A stretch of DNA of 64,000 nt from Micropterix aruncella. Lineage: Eukaryota > Arthropoda > Insecta > Lepidoptera > Micropterigidae. Within the stretch, counting starts at the first letter, position 1. Each line of letters opens with the position of its first letter. This document shows positions 10,196 through 21,574 of this stretch, piece by piece. A program made the translations under genes and the position numbers. Location: assembly GCA_944548615.1 (NCBI GenBank), contig OX155972.1, positions 7,773,719-7,837,718 on the forward strand. Direction: 5' to 3'. The notes under the pieces were generated by a model, which saw only the letters and a program-made list of their open reading frames with translations, searched no databases and was not told where the DNA came from.

Positions 10196-10800
10196 CCGAA
10201 TGGACCAGGAAGCCGAAATCAAGCTCTAAGTAATTCTCTCATATACAGACGATTTAATCATAATAGCGAAAGATGAAGTGACAACGGAGAAAAATTTTAA
10301 CAGAATTATTCTGTTAGAGAATCTGTAAGATTAAAAATAAACGGAACAAAGACCAAAATATGTATAAGACGAAATAATATAAAAATGTATAGGACAGCCA
10401 TTAGAACTGCTGTCTTGTATGGATCAGAATGTTGGGCGACTAACAAAAAAACATCTTAATAAACTATATTACAACAGAAATGCGCATGCTACGCCAGTCA
10501 GCGGGTGTCACACCATTAGACAAAATCCGAAATGAGTACATATGGGGATGTTCTAAAGTCGCTTCGATAATCGTGGAAGTCAAAGAAAGACGCTTACGGT
10601 AGTGCGGTCGTGACAGTCGCTTGACCTGTCCAGCGACGCCCAGATGATCACATGGTGAAGCTTGCCCTAGAACTGCCAACGACGAAGCGTGCTCGTGGAA
10701 GACCACCCGCCACCTGGTTGACGACGTCGAAAAAGACCTGAGAGGTGTTGCGGGAAGAGAAGATGATATCACGGGCGGAAATGATGATGATAAACATCAC
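10196..10800 (+). pseudogene. RTE-like LINE ORF2 fragment, heavily mutated
   Basis: In several frames the plus strand gives YTDDLIIIAKDE (reverse transcriptase catalytic box), AVLYGSECWATNKK (the YG.E.W motif after the thumb), EMRMLRQSAGVTPLDKIRNE, and then the R-rich C-terminal segment near 10690-10760 (GRPPATWLTTSKKT, in a shifted frame). This order is typical of RTE-clade LINEs. Multiple stops and frameshifts make it dead. Confidence 0.78.
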
Positions 10801-11104
10801 AACAACAATTGTTTCGACACGCCTAAAATTCCAACGCATCGATTCCCAAACAAACATATTTATTTATGGCAGTAAGTGAACTAGGCAAATAATACCCTTG
10901 CACCCGGATTAGTTTTACTAAAAGGGTACGCTAATAGATATTTTTAACCACACCTGGAAATTTTACAAGCAATATATTAAAATTTCGAAATAACATGCAA
11001 ACTTGTCAACAACCCCCCGAACGAGAACAAAGGATTCTCGACAAACAAGTCCGTACGAGCCGGAAAAACTCCACATTGTGGAACCAGCGAGACGATTGAA
11101 ATAA

Positions 11105-11206
11105 GACTTCATCGTTGGTCTTATGAGCCGGATATCATTATATCGTTGGTCCTTAGGATTGGATAACACTACATCATTGATCCTTAGGAGCCGGATAACA
11201 CTACAA
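11105..11206 (+). repeat. Minisatellite, about 33 bp x3
   Basis: Three successive units of ATCGTTGGTCCTTAGGA plus GCCGGATAACACTAC, with point differences. They lie immediately before the RTE C-terminal end at 11208. Confidence 0.75.
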
Positions 11207-11207
11207 G

Positions 11208-11320
11208 AAGCTCATCTCGACGCCGACACAGCACAAGATCGCGCTCAGTGGAGGAGAATGACAAGGAAGGCCGACCCTAAGTAAACGGGAGAGGGTCTAG
11301 GAAGAAGAAAAAGAAGGAAC
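11208..11320 (+). pseudogene. RTE-like LINE, extreme C-terminus
   Basis: An open segment too short for ordinary ORF callers reads AHLDADTAQDRAQWRRMTRK followed by ADPK and a stop near 11280. The DRAQWR.(M/R)(T/S)RKADP string is the conserved end of RTE-type ORF2. An AAGAAGAAAAAGAAGG tail follows, as expected for the LINE 3' end. It may belong with the fragment at 10196-10800 across an insertion or divergent sequence. Confidence 0.75.
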
Positions 11321-11397
11321 AAAGACCAAAATAAACAAAATACAATAAACACCCTGGATACAATATACTCCCTCAAAGAAACTATACAAAACGGTTG

Positions 11398-11436
11398 TGT
11401 CACCCCAAGAATTTTACGGCAAGAAGCCAAGGACCG
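11398..11436 (+). repeat. Short shared block, copy 2
   Basis: GTCACCCCAAGAATTTTACG ... GCAAGAAGCC resembles 8058-8098 and 57716-57757. Its function is unknown; it may be the end of a larger repeat. Confidence 0.45.
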
Positions 11437-11609
11437 ACTGCATATGAATATTAATTTCACTCTCGGCCGGCGGACGAACCCGCTTTGGTTCCATTGCAAC
11501 TGCCTCGGGCGGCGCGTTTAGGTTTGTCGGCTAAAGGCGGGGTTGGGCTAAGCGCCAAAGCATGGCGGTAATATTTGAATAAAATGTATGACGGAATTTA
11601 AATACAATT

Positions 11610-11978
11610 AGCGTACCTTGTATATGATACATTCGAAACAAAATTTCACAACATAAAATTTTTTAAATTTTTGGCCTAACCAAGCTTATGTGTACCAAAC
11701 TTCAAGTCTCTAAGTCCAATATTTCGAGATTGAAATATGACTATTGCGCCCTCTGGTAGACCGATTTCAAACACAACCTTTTCAACTCTTGCTATGACTA
11801 AATGATGTTCCCTCATGCTAAATTGCAGCTCAATCGGATTAAGCATTTGGGCGCCAAAGTAGAGGAATACGCAAACACAAACAGACAGACACACATACAG
11901 AGTTCACTCTGTCTGTGTCGGTCCTAATCGTCAGAGGAGGGCTAAAGATGGATACGTCCGTCTTTATCCCCAAAAAAT
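11610..11978 (+). repeat. Interspersed repeat U, copy 4
   Basis: Same order of motifs as copy 3: ACAAAATTTCACAACA, CAAGTCTCTAAGTCCAATAT, GCGCCCTCTGGTAGACCGAT, TTTTCAACTCTTGCTATGAC, the AATTGCAGCTCAATCGGATT core and GAGGAATACGCAAACAC. It is nearly full length. Confidence 0.78.
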
Positions 11979-12084
11979 TACAGCGAATTACAATACTTTT
12001 TCATCTGTTCTGTTGGTTGGCCAAGAAAGAAAAATAAAACTAAAATAAATTGTATATAAATAATATACACCTGTATTGTTTAAA

Positions 12085-13279
12085 TCGGTGTTTTTCAACC
12101 AGTGTTTCGCGACCCCCTAGGGGTCGCGAAGAGACTCCCGGGAGTCGCAGGCTATCTAAAAATATAAATCGAAAATATTACAAAATCTTCATTATATAAT
12201 ATGCATTTACAGCTTCGGAAGAAAATCGTATGTATTATGTGTTTTTTGCTATTTCTTTTACAAAACTTGATGTGGATCTAAAATGGAAACAGATAAGTAC
12301 ATATTCGAAAGTGAAAAACAGATAATATTAATATGGATCACCATAAGGTGTTAGCTTTGGAAGGAAAATGTATTTATTGTGTGTTTTTTGTTATTTCTTT
12401 CACAAAACTTTATGTTGATCTAAAATGGAAACAGGTAAGTACAGATTCGAAAGTGAAAAACAGATAATATTATTATGGGTTACCATAAGCTGTTAAGCTT
12501 CGGAAGAAAAACGTATTTATTATGTGTTTTTTGTTATTTCTTTCACAAAACTTTATGTTGATCTAAAATGGAAACACGTAAGTACAGCTTCGAAAGTGAA
12601 AAACAGATATTATTACTGTGAATTACCATAAGCTCTTAAGCTTTGGAAGGAAAACGTAATTATTATGTGTTTTTGCTATTTCTTTCACAAAACTTTATAT
12701 TGATCTAAAATGGAATCAGTAAGTACCTACAGCTTCGAAAGTGAAAAACAGATAATATTAATATTGATTACCATAAGCTGTTAAGCTCCGGAAGCAAAAT
12801 GTATTTATTATGTGTTTTTTGCTATTTCTTTCACAAAACTTTATATTGATCTAAAATGGAAACAGGTAAGTACAGCTTCGAAAATGAAAAACAGATATTA
12901 TTGATATGGATTACCATATACTGTTAAGCTTCGGAAGAAAAACGTATTTATTATGTGTTTTTTTGCTATTTCTTTTACAAAATGTTATGTTAATCTAAAA
13001 TGGAAAAGGTAAGTACAGCTTTGAAAGTGAAAAACAGATAATATTATTATGGATTACGCTGTTAAGATTTGGAAGGAAAACGTATTAGTTATGTGTTTTT
13101 TTTTGCTATTTCTTGAAGTGAAAAACAGATAATATGCTTGTGGTTTTCGCCATTGTTTTCACAAAAAAAATGATGAATGCTTACATTTACAGCTGTGGAT
13201 GAGACTAAGGGGGGTCGGGAGAACTAAGTTACGGTCGCGTAAGTTTATTTTTTTTTCCAAAAAGGGGGTTAAATAAACG
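12085..13279 (+). mobile_element. Non-autonomous hAT-like element with an internal tandem array
   Basis: The left end CGGTGTTTTTCAACCAGTG with GCGACCCCCTAGGGGTCGCG is the terminus style of hAT elements whose ends read CAGTGTTTTTCAACC. The right end, reverse complemented, reads GCGTTTATTTAACCCCC. The flanks are GTTTAAAT (12077-12084) and CTTTAAAT (13280-13287), an 8-bp target duplication with one mismatch, as hAT elements make. No transposase is present. The interior is a tandem array, annotated separately. Confidence 0.65.
12195..13145 (+). repeat. Tandem array, about 145 bp x7, inside the hAT-like element
   Basis: Repeated landmarks occur at about 143-148 bp spacing: TTCTTTCACAAAACTTTAT (near 12395, 12538, 12680, 12828), GATCTAAAATGGAAACAGGT, CGAAAGTGAAAAACAGATAA and TTACCATAAGCTGTTAAGC. 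The last unit is truncated. Several units contain CAGGTAAGTA, a good match to a splice donor. Confidence 0.92.
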
Positions 13280-13283
13280 CTTT

Positions 13284-13765
13284 AAATAAAACGAAGTAAA
13301 TAAAGTATTTGACTAAAAATGTGTAGTTATTAAATAAAAGATTTTACAATTTAAAATTGTAATATAGGTGTTAAACACCCTATAACGTTTTTCAGTCACC
13401 TATTTTAGCTTAGATGTTGTAGAATGAAATGTTACACTTGTACTTGTAATAAGATTTCGTTTGGTGTAAGTGGAAAAGTGTTACAACGAAACTTTACAAC
13501 GTTGTAATATTTTCTATATATTCTATCTATATTCTTTGTATGTACAACAATATTGTTAAAATAAATCGAAGTAAATAAGATATTTTACTAAAAAGTGTTT
13601 ATTGGATTAAATATTTTGCAGTTTCAACAATCTTTAACTTCTTTCAGCCACGTGCTTTAGCTTAGCTGCTCTATAATGAAATGTTACAAGTGTAATAGGC
13701 TTTCGTTGTTTAGTATATGTAACAAAGTGTTACAACAAACTTCGCAAGTGGGTACGAAATGACCT
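13284..13765 (+). repeat. Diverged tandem duplication, about 274 bp x2
   Basis: Unit 1 from 13284 and unit 2 from 13558 both open with CGAAGTAAATAA, then ACTAAAAA.TGT, and share TTTAGCTTAG, AATGAAATGTTACA and AAAGTGTTACAAC. No ORF. Confidence 0.7.
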
Positions 13766-13814
13766 TTTCTCTATATGCAATCTTGGTAATTAGACTTTTC
13801 CAGTATATCTACGA

Positions 13815-13878
13815 TTTAATGCTAAGATACAAGTAGCTGGCAAAAGTACAGAAAAGCTACTTGTATCTTAGCATTAAA
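13815..13878. repeat. Perfect hairpin, 24-bp arms
   Basis: TTTAATGCTAAGATACAAGT plus AGCT is followed by a 16-nt loop and the exact complement. It could form a stable stem in DNA or RNA. No precursor context supports calling it a miRNA. Confidence 0.85.
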
Positions 13879-13879
13879 T

Positions 13880-14875
13880 TTTATAATCTACTCCCTACAA
13901 AATTTAAACAGCTGGAGGACATAAAATTCAAAAAAAACATCAAGGAGACTGATAGGCCACCCTTTCTATAATCTGGCCGAATTTGAGGGCCATGATTTTT
14001 CAAATATTGTGCCCATTTAAATTACTTAAAAAAGTAGAGCCTTATTGTCTGATTATTTTATATGGTCTTATATAGAACTTTTAGTTTAAAATGCATAATG
14101 TAGATTTAATTTGGTTATTTAACATTTTACTGACAATTTGAATATTACGATGAATAATTTTACTACGTATCTTTTCAAATTACTAACTACTTCAAATATT
14201 AGGCTTCTATTTTGATTATTTATATTTATAGTTTGACAATCTAGTAGTTAATTCTTGACTACCTATGTATGTTCAGTAAAGAGTAGTAACGAGACTTACT
14301 ACCTAGCACAATTATTTTGACACGTCCAAGAGCCGGTCTTTAGCCGTCAATTGGACACGACGAAAATGTAATGTAATGTAATGATATGTCTTTTTTGGGA
14401 ATGATTGAATTCTACTTGGGCCTGGACAAATTGGACTTCTACTTACTCGATGTTATAGCCACTCAGGTCGAAATATACTTCACAGCTAACAGCACAAATA
14501 GCTAGGCATGCGTACAATTGCCTCTTTATCATATTAGAATTTGTGGTTACTGATCAAATATCTCAGCCGCTTTGCTGATTGGGCCAAGTTTACTCGCACT
14601 TTAGTATAATAATCCTCCTTAATAGTGTATCACCGTGGCCTACTGCCGCAGTGACTGACTAACATCTTGTCACAAATTAGTTAACCTTTTTATTCCGAAT
14701 GAAAGAACAAATGGTGCTACTAGCAGGAGTTGAACACAGTTTTATCGAGAGTGGAATATCGTTGATAATAATAATCATAATAATAATAAAAGCCTTTAAT
14801 CGCTGACCGTATTGTACAGTTTCGCCTTATGTGATTAAACAATATATTTTATTAATTTTGAATCTATATTTTTAC
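13880..14875. other. Non-coding AT-rich stretch
   Basis: A short (ATA)n microsatellite lies near 14764-14795. No gene or repeat family was recognised elsewhere in it. Confidence 0.4.
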
Positions 14876-14877
14876 AA

Positions 14878-15178
14878 TAAGGTATCATATTCTTCAGCAA
14901 CCAGTTTTTTGATCAGGTTGTTCTTCGACATCGGCCTATCCCATTTTCTTTCATTCATCTCTGTCCCAAGCCAACCTTCTCCATCCTATCGGTAAGTCAT
15001 CTTCCCATCTTTTAATTTGACGTCCTTTTTGTCTTTTCTCATTTCTAGGAGTTTTCTAATTTTGTTCAAAACTTCGCTCACCTTTGTTATTTTCCTTATT
15101 TTTGAGTTCGTCCACCTGTCCTGTAGCCTTATGTTCAGCATGCTTCGCTCTGTCATTGCAAAATGCATTGTAATCGGA
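14878..15178 (-). pseudogene. LINE ORF2 C-terminal fragment (RTE/Craik-like)
   Basis: The minus strand reads RSMLNIRLQDRWTNSKIRK, then ITKVSEVLNKIRKL. After a frameshift it reads KGRQIKRWEDDLPIGWRRLA and WDRDE. The R(D/N).IR..T.V.(D/E)VL..I..L and GR...RW.DD(L/I)...W...A.DR..W motifs define the tail of many insect LINEs. Stops interrupt it. Confidence 0.72.
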
Positions 15179-15581
15179 ATTGAACCAAAATGTACATTTT
15201 CAACTTCGACAACTTCAACATATATTTGTGTAGTTTCCTCAATTCTTTATGGATCATTTCATCAGAACAGGTTTTAATAAAAATGGGACCAATTCGTAAG
15301 TATATTAATTTTATTTATTTCTTTATTTATTTACTACTTTATTCATATTTTTTATACATATAGCTACATTATTACCAATTTTATAAAGTAACGCGGAAAA
15401 AAATAACACGCAAATGTAGCAAATGGTCAGTGCCCACCTGTATTGTCCTATATTTAGGCGGGTCAGAGTAAACAATTAAAATTAGCGATTTAATTTATAT
15501 AGACCTAAATTGACTAACGTTTTATTTTTAGAAATAGTAAATGGTCTTAATTAAAATATAATATATAATATCTGTATAAAT

Positions 15582-16352
15582 ATTACAATGTTTATTAAGC
15601 AGTGCCTTGTAAGCTTTCACAAAACTAAAGAGTACAGAGCAAGAAGTCAACAAATGTACTTAACGAGAAATGCTGGAAAGGAATTTTTCACAATTCCAAA
15701 GGTTAAAAGCACATTTGCCCGAAGACAATGTTTTTTTATCGCCCCGAAAGTTTATAACTCACTATGTGAAGCCACGAAAAACGTGAAAAATTATGTAACT
15801 TTTAAAGGTAAAGTAAAAAACTGGCTTCTAGATATTGGGCGTTCAAAAACTAAAGACCTTATTAATACTGTAGGGTGAATATTTAAAAAAATATGTATTT
15901 GTAAAATTGTGCAATATTACATATCATTTTCTTAAACATATATATTAGAATGTAGTGTTTATTCATATATGTATTTGTATATATTATTACTTATTTTCCA
16001 CTTAAATTTATTGTATATAATGTAAAGTTTACTTTATTTTTAGCCCTTAATTTCATACATTTATATTTATTTTTTCTACTTTAAATTTTAAAATTGATCA
16101 CCTTCGTCAGTTCGCGAGTTACAAAAATACAGTTGGTATAACACAGCACAGCCAGAGACAGACCTTCTAGGTCTAGTTGGTTGTGCGATTTCGCCTCATT
16201 CGGATATGCTAGCATATTTATATGCATAGAGCTATGTTTTTCGCTATAATAATGTTTGTTCTTAATTATTCCTCATGTACAACAGTATGCATGTCCTTGT
16301 ATTTTTTTGTTCTTGTACGTTATAAATAAATAAATAATAAATAAATAAATAT
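15582..16352 (+). pseudogene. LINE (jockey/CR1-like) 3' part with (TAAA)n tail
   Basis: The ORF end at 15588-15878 encodes FIKQCLVSFHKTKEYRARSQ and STFARRQCFFIAPKVYNSL, the same C-terminal domain as in the LINE at 2.5-3.7 kb and the one at 63.6 kb. About 450 bp of 3' UTR follow, then ATAAATAAATAAATAATAAA (16323-16352). The 5' part is missing. Confidence 0.82.
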
Positions 16353-16660
16353 ACCTAATCACATTTATGTAATAATATGGTAAGTACATAGATACCTAAA
16401 TTCGATTATAATAAATAACAAATATATTATGATATAAACATTTTTATATTAGAATACAATTATATATACTTACGAGTATAAAAATATTGCGAAAAATAAG
16501 AAATACCATACGATAATATTAGCTCTAAAATCAGCCATTATATACGCTTTACAAGATTTCGGATTTAAACCTCCCTAATTCAAATAACCATTTATTTATA
16601 TTATATTTAAACTGTTGAATGTTCTCTAGGTGTTTCCATTTATCTTCTATGTCTCTCTAT
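16353..16660. other. Non-coding AT-rich stretch
   Basis: No gene or repeat recognised. Confidence 0.4.
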
Positions 16661-16684
16661 ATTTCTCTGCTATGCTTCTTTTTA

Positions 16685-16816
16685 TGCTTTCAAATAAAAA
16701 GATAATTTGCCAAATCGGTTCATAAATAGCAGAGTTCTGAGGTAACAAACGTTAAAAAAAAAGATGCAACCGAATTGATAACCTCCTCCTTTTTTCGAAG
16801 TCGGTTAATAAAATAA
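16685..16816 (-). repeat. Interspersed repeat P, copy 1
   Basis: Reverse complement of CGAAAAAAGGAGGAGGTTAT, followed by AATTCGGTTGCATC and GTTACCTCAGAACTCTGC. It is shared with 33.77 kb and 56.55 kb. I recall this A-rich GGAGGAGG repeat as common in Lepidoptera but cannot assign a class. Confidence 0.75.
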
Positions 16817-17045
16817 AGTTTGTCGACCGCTTTTAATCAACGAACACTTAGTAGTGCGTACGATCCTCCATCCAAGAGTTGGCCAACTAATTTTCACAGC
16901 TCACCACTTACCATATGGGTAATTATAATATACTCGCCATTATCATTTAGCGCTTTACTACATGCCAGATAATCATTGACACTGACAGACGGCGCGACGC
17001 TCCTCGATGTATACTAATTAAATGGATAACAATATTTCCTGATAG

Positions 17046-17104
17046 ATATGCTCTCTATCGGCCAGGACGCGGGCATATTCAGGGTCGACGAGAGAAAGTT
17101 CAAG
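17046..17104 (+). CDS. Candidate host exon, unidentified gene
   Basis: A 59-bp GC-richer segment follows TTTCCTGATAG and precedes AAG|GTTAGC. With two leading bases from a split codon it reads MLSIGQDAGIFRVDERKFK with no stop. The base composition differs from the AT-rich surroundings. The donor is not ideal and no partner exon was identified, so this is a suggestion only. Confidence 0.33.
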
Positions 17105-17179
17105 GTTAGCGCGAATACAGACACCACAGTTGCCCATCGGTCTTTACATGATTCTTCCATTTTCCCTAATTCCTACCAT

Positions 17180-17796
17180 TCATATATACTAATATTATAA
17201 AGAGGTAAAGTTTGTGACGTTGTAGGAAGTAATCTCTGGATCTACTGAACCGATTTTGAAAATTCTTTTACCAATAGAAAGCCACGTTATTTGTCAGTGT
17301 CATAGGCTATTTGAGTTCTAGAGAAAAGTTGTAGAGCTTGATAATGCCTACAAAAAAGTCAGCGACAGCATATGTCTAACTTTTATATTTAAGTCACAAA
17401 AAGTAGTATTTTATATTAAAAAAATAATTTAAATCGTTAGGTCATGTTTATTGGTCATATTATCAGCAATTATAAATTATTATCAAAATAAGTAAATTTA
17501 TCGTCTCAAGAGTTTAAAACAAAATACTTTTCCCTTTTACTGCATATAATTTCCCTTCTACTGCATAAATTGTTAATGAGATAATACGCTCACAAATAAG
17601 ACACTCACAAGAAGACAAGACTCACAAATAGAGGTATATAGTCAAATTGGCATGCAAATACATATGTACATATGCATTAAAAATATAACCCTTCTTTTGG
17701 CAGTCAGGAAATAAATCATAGCACTCAGTACTAACCAAACCACTCATCGCAGGTAAAAAGTTTTACTGCCCAACGAAGTGGGCACGGGTCAGCTAG
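17180..17796 (+). mobile_element. Non-autonomous Helitron A, copy 1
   Basis: The 5' end is TCATATATACTAATATTATA and the 3' end GGGCACGGGTCAGCTAG, followed by T. The 3' hairpin GCCCA-ACGAAG-TGGGC lies about 10 bases before CTAG. It matches the copies at 51303, 54410 and 45403 and is shorter through an internal deletion of about 130 bp. It carries no Rep/helicase. Confidence 0.9.
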
Positions 17797-18135
17797 TTAA
17801 ATATAACAGTGGTTTTCAAACCTTTCCTGTTGGCATACTTTTGGTGGAGTTTTTTTTCAATTCCCACTTAGGGCACATTCCGTTCTCCCTTACGCCTTTC
17901 TTCCACACCCCCTCTTTAAATGAGAATTACTCTTGAACTTGAACTATTACCTGTAAGATAATATACTCTATTTGTGTATAATATAGTCTTATTTGTGATT
18001 TGTATATTCTTTTTCTTAATTGTTAAATAAATTTTCATTATGTTGATGTCATTACGTTGATTTTGATTATTTTTACTTAATTTGATTATTTAAATTTGTA
18101 TATTCTTAGATATTTTTTTTATTATTTTAATTTTT
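17797..18135. other. Non-coding AT-rich stretch
   Basis: A pyrimidine-rich patch near 17820-17920 (CCTTTCCTG, GCATACTTTTGG) resembles a decayed transposon end but was not classifiable. Confidence 0.35.
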
Positions 18136-18136
18136 T

Positions 18137-18310
18137 TGATTGATTCTTCTTCTTCTTCTTCATCATCAGCGCGCATTCGCCCACCGTTGGGCATACGCCT
18201 CTCCAATCACTCTCCATCCGGATCGGTTGTCCGTTTCCATCATCCAGACAGGTCCAGCTGTCTCCTTGATGTCATAAGGTTGTACTGTACTGTTCATCAT
18301 GATTGGAGGT
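18137..18310 (-). pseudogene. RTE-like LINE, 3' end
   Basis: The minus strand encodes SGWRVIGEAYAQRWANAR and a stop, then TGATGATGAAGAAGAAGAAG. GEAY.Q.W followed by a (GAA/GAT)n tail is typical of the 3' end of RTE-type LINEs. The plus-strand 93-residue open frame over it is an artefact. Confidence 0.7.
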
Positions 18311-18419
18311 ATTTAGCCCGATACCCGCCACGTCGGCCACACGTCTTGGCGAGCTCCACACTTTCAGGAAAATATTTACATTTCCTAGGCTTGTGGCAAC
18401 CTGGTCGGGTTACTTAACC

Positions 18420-18942
18420 GCCGAATTACACTATATTCACTAAATTTATTATTTAATTATTATTTATTGTTGAGAAAATTTCAAAATATATGTTGACACT
18501 TAGAATTTAAATTTCGAATATAATTGATTATATATTTGTAATTTAAATTTCTGATTTTTATATTTTGATAATTTTATTCGTATTTTTTAAATGTTAGTTT
18601 GAGCCTTATTAAATGTATAGTTTCTGTTGAACTCTTTGGATGCTTTCTATATTTCTAGTTTTTATATATTTTTGTTATTCAATTGCTGATTCTTTATGAT
18701 TTTCTATGATTCTCGCTGATTTCTCATTATTTCTGCCTTTTTTATTTTTCTAGTTTTTATATCTTTGTTATTGAATTTCTGAATTTCTATGTTTTTTTTT
18801 CAATAGTTTTTTATATAGACTTTTTATTAATTTTATTTGTAATTGGAAATGCAATTTTATTTGTAGAAATACCATTATATATGTAATTTCTATACCCAGA
18901 TCGGGTTTTTGAAAATAAATTCTTCTTACTTCTGAAAAAAAG
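18420..18942. other. Non-coding AT-rich stretch
   Basis: Very T-rich, with repeated ATTTCTGATTTTTAT-like phrases; no unit could be fixed. No gene. Confidence 0.4.
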
Positions 18943-18953
18943 ACTGTATCACG

Positions 18954-19652
18954 TAGTGCATAGGTAGCGAATGGTTTAGTGCAGATCCATTTTGTTCTCG
19001 GATCGGCTCACTCACTATTCAACTCCTATTCAGAAGCCTCCTCGTGCGGAAGGCTACTCCTGGTAAGACTTCCGCTTCTCAGGCCTCACAAGCTGTTTCT
19101 CCCGATGGGATTGCATCCCGGCGCTACTGGGCGGTTTGCGCACCGTTCGGCGACGCCAATCGGTTGTGCACTCTGAAAAATTACTAAAGGAGTTTGGAGA
19201 CTATGAAAATATACTGTCCCCTAAGCAGCGGGGGTGGATGTTGACCTGTTATCATGCCACCCTTGAAATGACCTTGGGCCACTCGATCCCGTGTGGCAAT
19301 ACGGGCAAAGAACGCCCAGGTCAAAGATAAATTCAAATTGAATTACCGCTGTAATTACAACAGGTAGAGGCCGCTTAAGCGACTTCGGACCCGTAACCAG
19401 TCGAGAGGACGGAGGTGTCTTAATGGTTAACTCCAGACGGAGATATCCTACCAAAACTGGTAGTTAGGGGGCGAGGCTGCCCGCTTGTTACATTTCCCGG
19501 TGCCTCGCCATAAGGCGTTGGCCTCTAACGGGCTCGTTGGTTTGTTGTCTTGTCTCTAAGTCTTCTACGCTCATCCCACGGCTGAAATAATGATCCATAT
19601 CGTTATACCAGCCTGGGATGATGGGTTCGCCCTCTGTAGTCGACACCGCCCT
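18954..19652 (-). mobile_element. Retroposon R, copy 3 (full length, with target duplication)
   Basis: Reverse orientation. It is bounded by ACTGTATCACG (18943-18953) and ACTGTATGCACG (19653-19664), a target duplication with a one-base indel. The body includes GTTCTCGGATCGGCTCA, GCAGCGGGGGTGGATGTTGA, CTACCTGTTGTAATTACAGC, GGTAGGATATCTCCGTCTGG, and the end motif GTGTCGACTACAGAGGGCGA. No homopolymer tail is visible. It is an uninterrupted relative of copy 4. Confidence 0.8.
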
Positions 19653-19804
19653 ACTGTATGCACGGTTTATTTCAGTGCAAATGGATTATGTAATTGGCAA
19701 TGTCCTTGTTAGTATTTGGGTAGCATTTTACTCGAAACAACAAATTTTAATTTTATTTTATTTATTTAAGATTTAATTACTATAAAACATTGATTTGCTT
19801 ACAA

Positions 19805-19925
19805 AAAATACAGAAACCGAATGGCAAAACCTTAACTTTTTGCTTATTTGATTCTGTCACCCAACTGGGACTAGCCCGTTCTAGGGTGGACAGGACTCTA
19901 ATATTACAATCAAGTGTGCTTGATT
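19805..19925 (+). repeat. Low-copy repeat W, copy 1
   Basis: GAATGGCAAAACCTTAACTT, GATTCTGTCACCCAACTGG and GGACAGGACTCTAAT are shared with 47445-47545. The class is unknown. Confidence 0.65.
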
Positions 19926-19989
19926 GCTTGATTGCTTACAAATGTACAAGTTTTAGTAAAAAGCTAAGTGTATAATAAGTATTCGTGAG

Positions 19990-20712
19990 CTATGTTAAAT
20001 GTTGACAAATATTTATGCATTCGATTCATTGCAATGTCTGCATTCGATTCATTACAATGATGCAAAAGTCTGCATTCGATTCATTTATGACCTACGAAAG
20101 TTTGACCATATTACGCAGTACAGAAGGAGACTTCACTGGCTGACGACCCGAGAAAGGAGAGATACGAGAGTCCTAGGTTTGCTCTTCAGAATCCTGAAGG
20201 GGGCCGCTCCGAAATATCTTATAAGTAGGTTCAAACCTCTATCTTCTCACGGGCGCCCTCTGAGATCTGAAGACAACCTACTGCTCTCGATCCCTAGTCA
20301 CAGTAGTGGTTTCTTCTCGCACTCTTTCTCTGTACGTGGAGCCCGTCTCTGGAATGCTTTACCCTCGCGTATAAGGATAGCACCTAGTTTGTATTGCTTC
20401 AAACGCAGGCTCAAAGAACACTTGAACCCACGCTCATAAACTTTTCCTTATTTTTCCCTATTTTTTCCTCCCTATTGCGTCCCTTGCGTCATTATAGGTT
20501 TATTGTTTGTTTTTTTTTTTTAATTTATTGTTTTGTTTCCCTGCTGAATTTAAATGATTAAAATTTAATTTATTAGTTTATTTTTACCGCATAGCATGTT
20601 ATTCCACTAGGTTAAGGTTAGCTGTAAGATTTTGCTTTTAGACAATAAGCTCGCCGTTTTGTTAAAGCAAATAAAGCGTTTAATTATTATTATTATTATT
20701 ATTATTATTTAT
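19990..20712 (+). pseudogene. LINE (CR1/Daphne-like) C-terminus with (ATT)n tail
   Basis: The ORF at 19999-20439 reads CIRFIYDLRKFDHITQYRRR, LHWLTTRERRD, ILKGAAPKYLISRF, FSVRGARLWNALPSRIR and FKRRLKEHL. LxWL...R, (R/K)ILxG..PxYL, FSVR.ARLWNxLP and FK..LK.HL are the standard C-terminal blocks of CR1/Daphne-type ORF2. A 3' UTR ends in AATAAAGCGTTTAATTATTA and (ATT)n to 20712. The RT domain is missing. An upstream direct triplication of TGCATTCGATTCATT lies at 20017-20085. Confidence 0.85.
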
Positions 20713-21105
20713 ATTTTTTATCACCTGTTAACTGCAATTAATTTTTGCTTGACAAGTTGTCGAGAGGAAATTCTCGGAACCCTAATGAAGACCTCGCGCA
20801 ATCCCTTCGATGCGCGAAATCCAGTTAAGAACCGCTGCTCTAATTAACAGTGAAAACTGCATCGAAATCCGTCCATCCGTTTTTGAGTTTATCGCAATCA
20901 AACAGACAGGCATATTTTTGGGCGCTTTGTTTTCTAATGTTTTAGATTAAGGGAAATATCACAAATGTTAATGCTTTAGTAACACACATATGGAGTGGTA
21001 AGCGTTTTTATTTAATATTTTTTTTATTTTTATTAGCTATTAGCTTTATTAGTTTGTCTGGTGCTAGAGTTATCTACTTGTCGCTTATTCTTCTGTAAGC
21101 TCTGC

Positions 21106-21383
21106 GTTTGTTTGTTTATACTCTTTTATGTGATATGTCACAATGGGCGGGTTTATTGTCATATGACAATCTCTTACAAACAACCCTACTATGACGTGTT
21201 ATATGTATGTGTGCGTGTAACATGTGTGTAAGTGTGTGTCTTGTTATTGCATTCCATCGACAGAATTGAAAATGCAATTCTGTTAATTTGATCCCAACGG
21301 AAAACGGTGACCCAGCCGGGAATCGAACCCAGGACCTACAATGTAAGATCAGGCGACCTAACCACTATGCCACCAGGCCGCGT
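21106..21383 (-). repeat. tRNA-derived SINE, copy 2
   Basis: On the minus strand it begins GCGGCCTGGTGGCATAGTGG with TTAGGTCGCC (A box), then GGGTTCGATTCCC (B box), a body shared with 5371-5644, and the AAACAAACAAACGC tail. The tRNA-like head is more complete than in copy 1. Confidence 0.88.
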
Positions 21384-21574
21384 CAAGCTAAGAACGCAGT
21401 TGACTTACCATTTAACACTTACCACTATAGTGACACGTCATAAGAAATTCTTCATACAATCAAACGCGTATTGTGACAGTTTGCGAAATCATCATTAGTT
21501 TTTCTGAGGATATCATCAGAAATATATTTTTAAATATTACATTTCTTATGGACATTGATTTCCTTGGGACACAG

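Noticed and set aside
12195..13145. A CRISPR array
   Set aside because: Units are about 145 bp, similar along their whole length, with no short repeat/unique spacer pattern.
13815..13878. A microRNA precursor
   Set aside because: The stem is perfect and short (24 bp), without the mismatches and lower stem of insect precursors. Similar foldbacks are common here as mobile elements.
18136..18417. 93-residue plus-strand frame starting with a Ser run
   Set aside because: The Ser run is the complement of a LINE (GAA)n tail, and the minus strand carries a recognisable LINE C-terminus.
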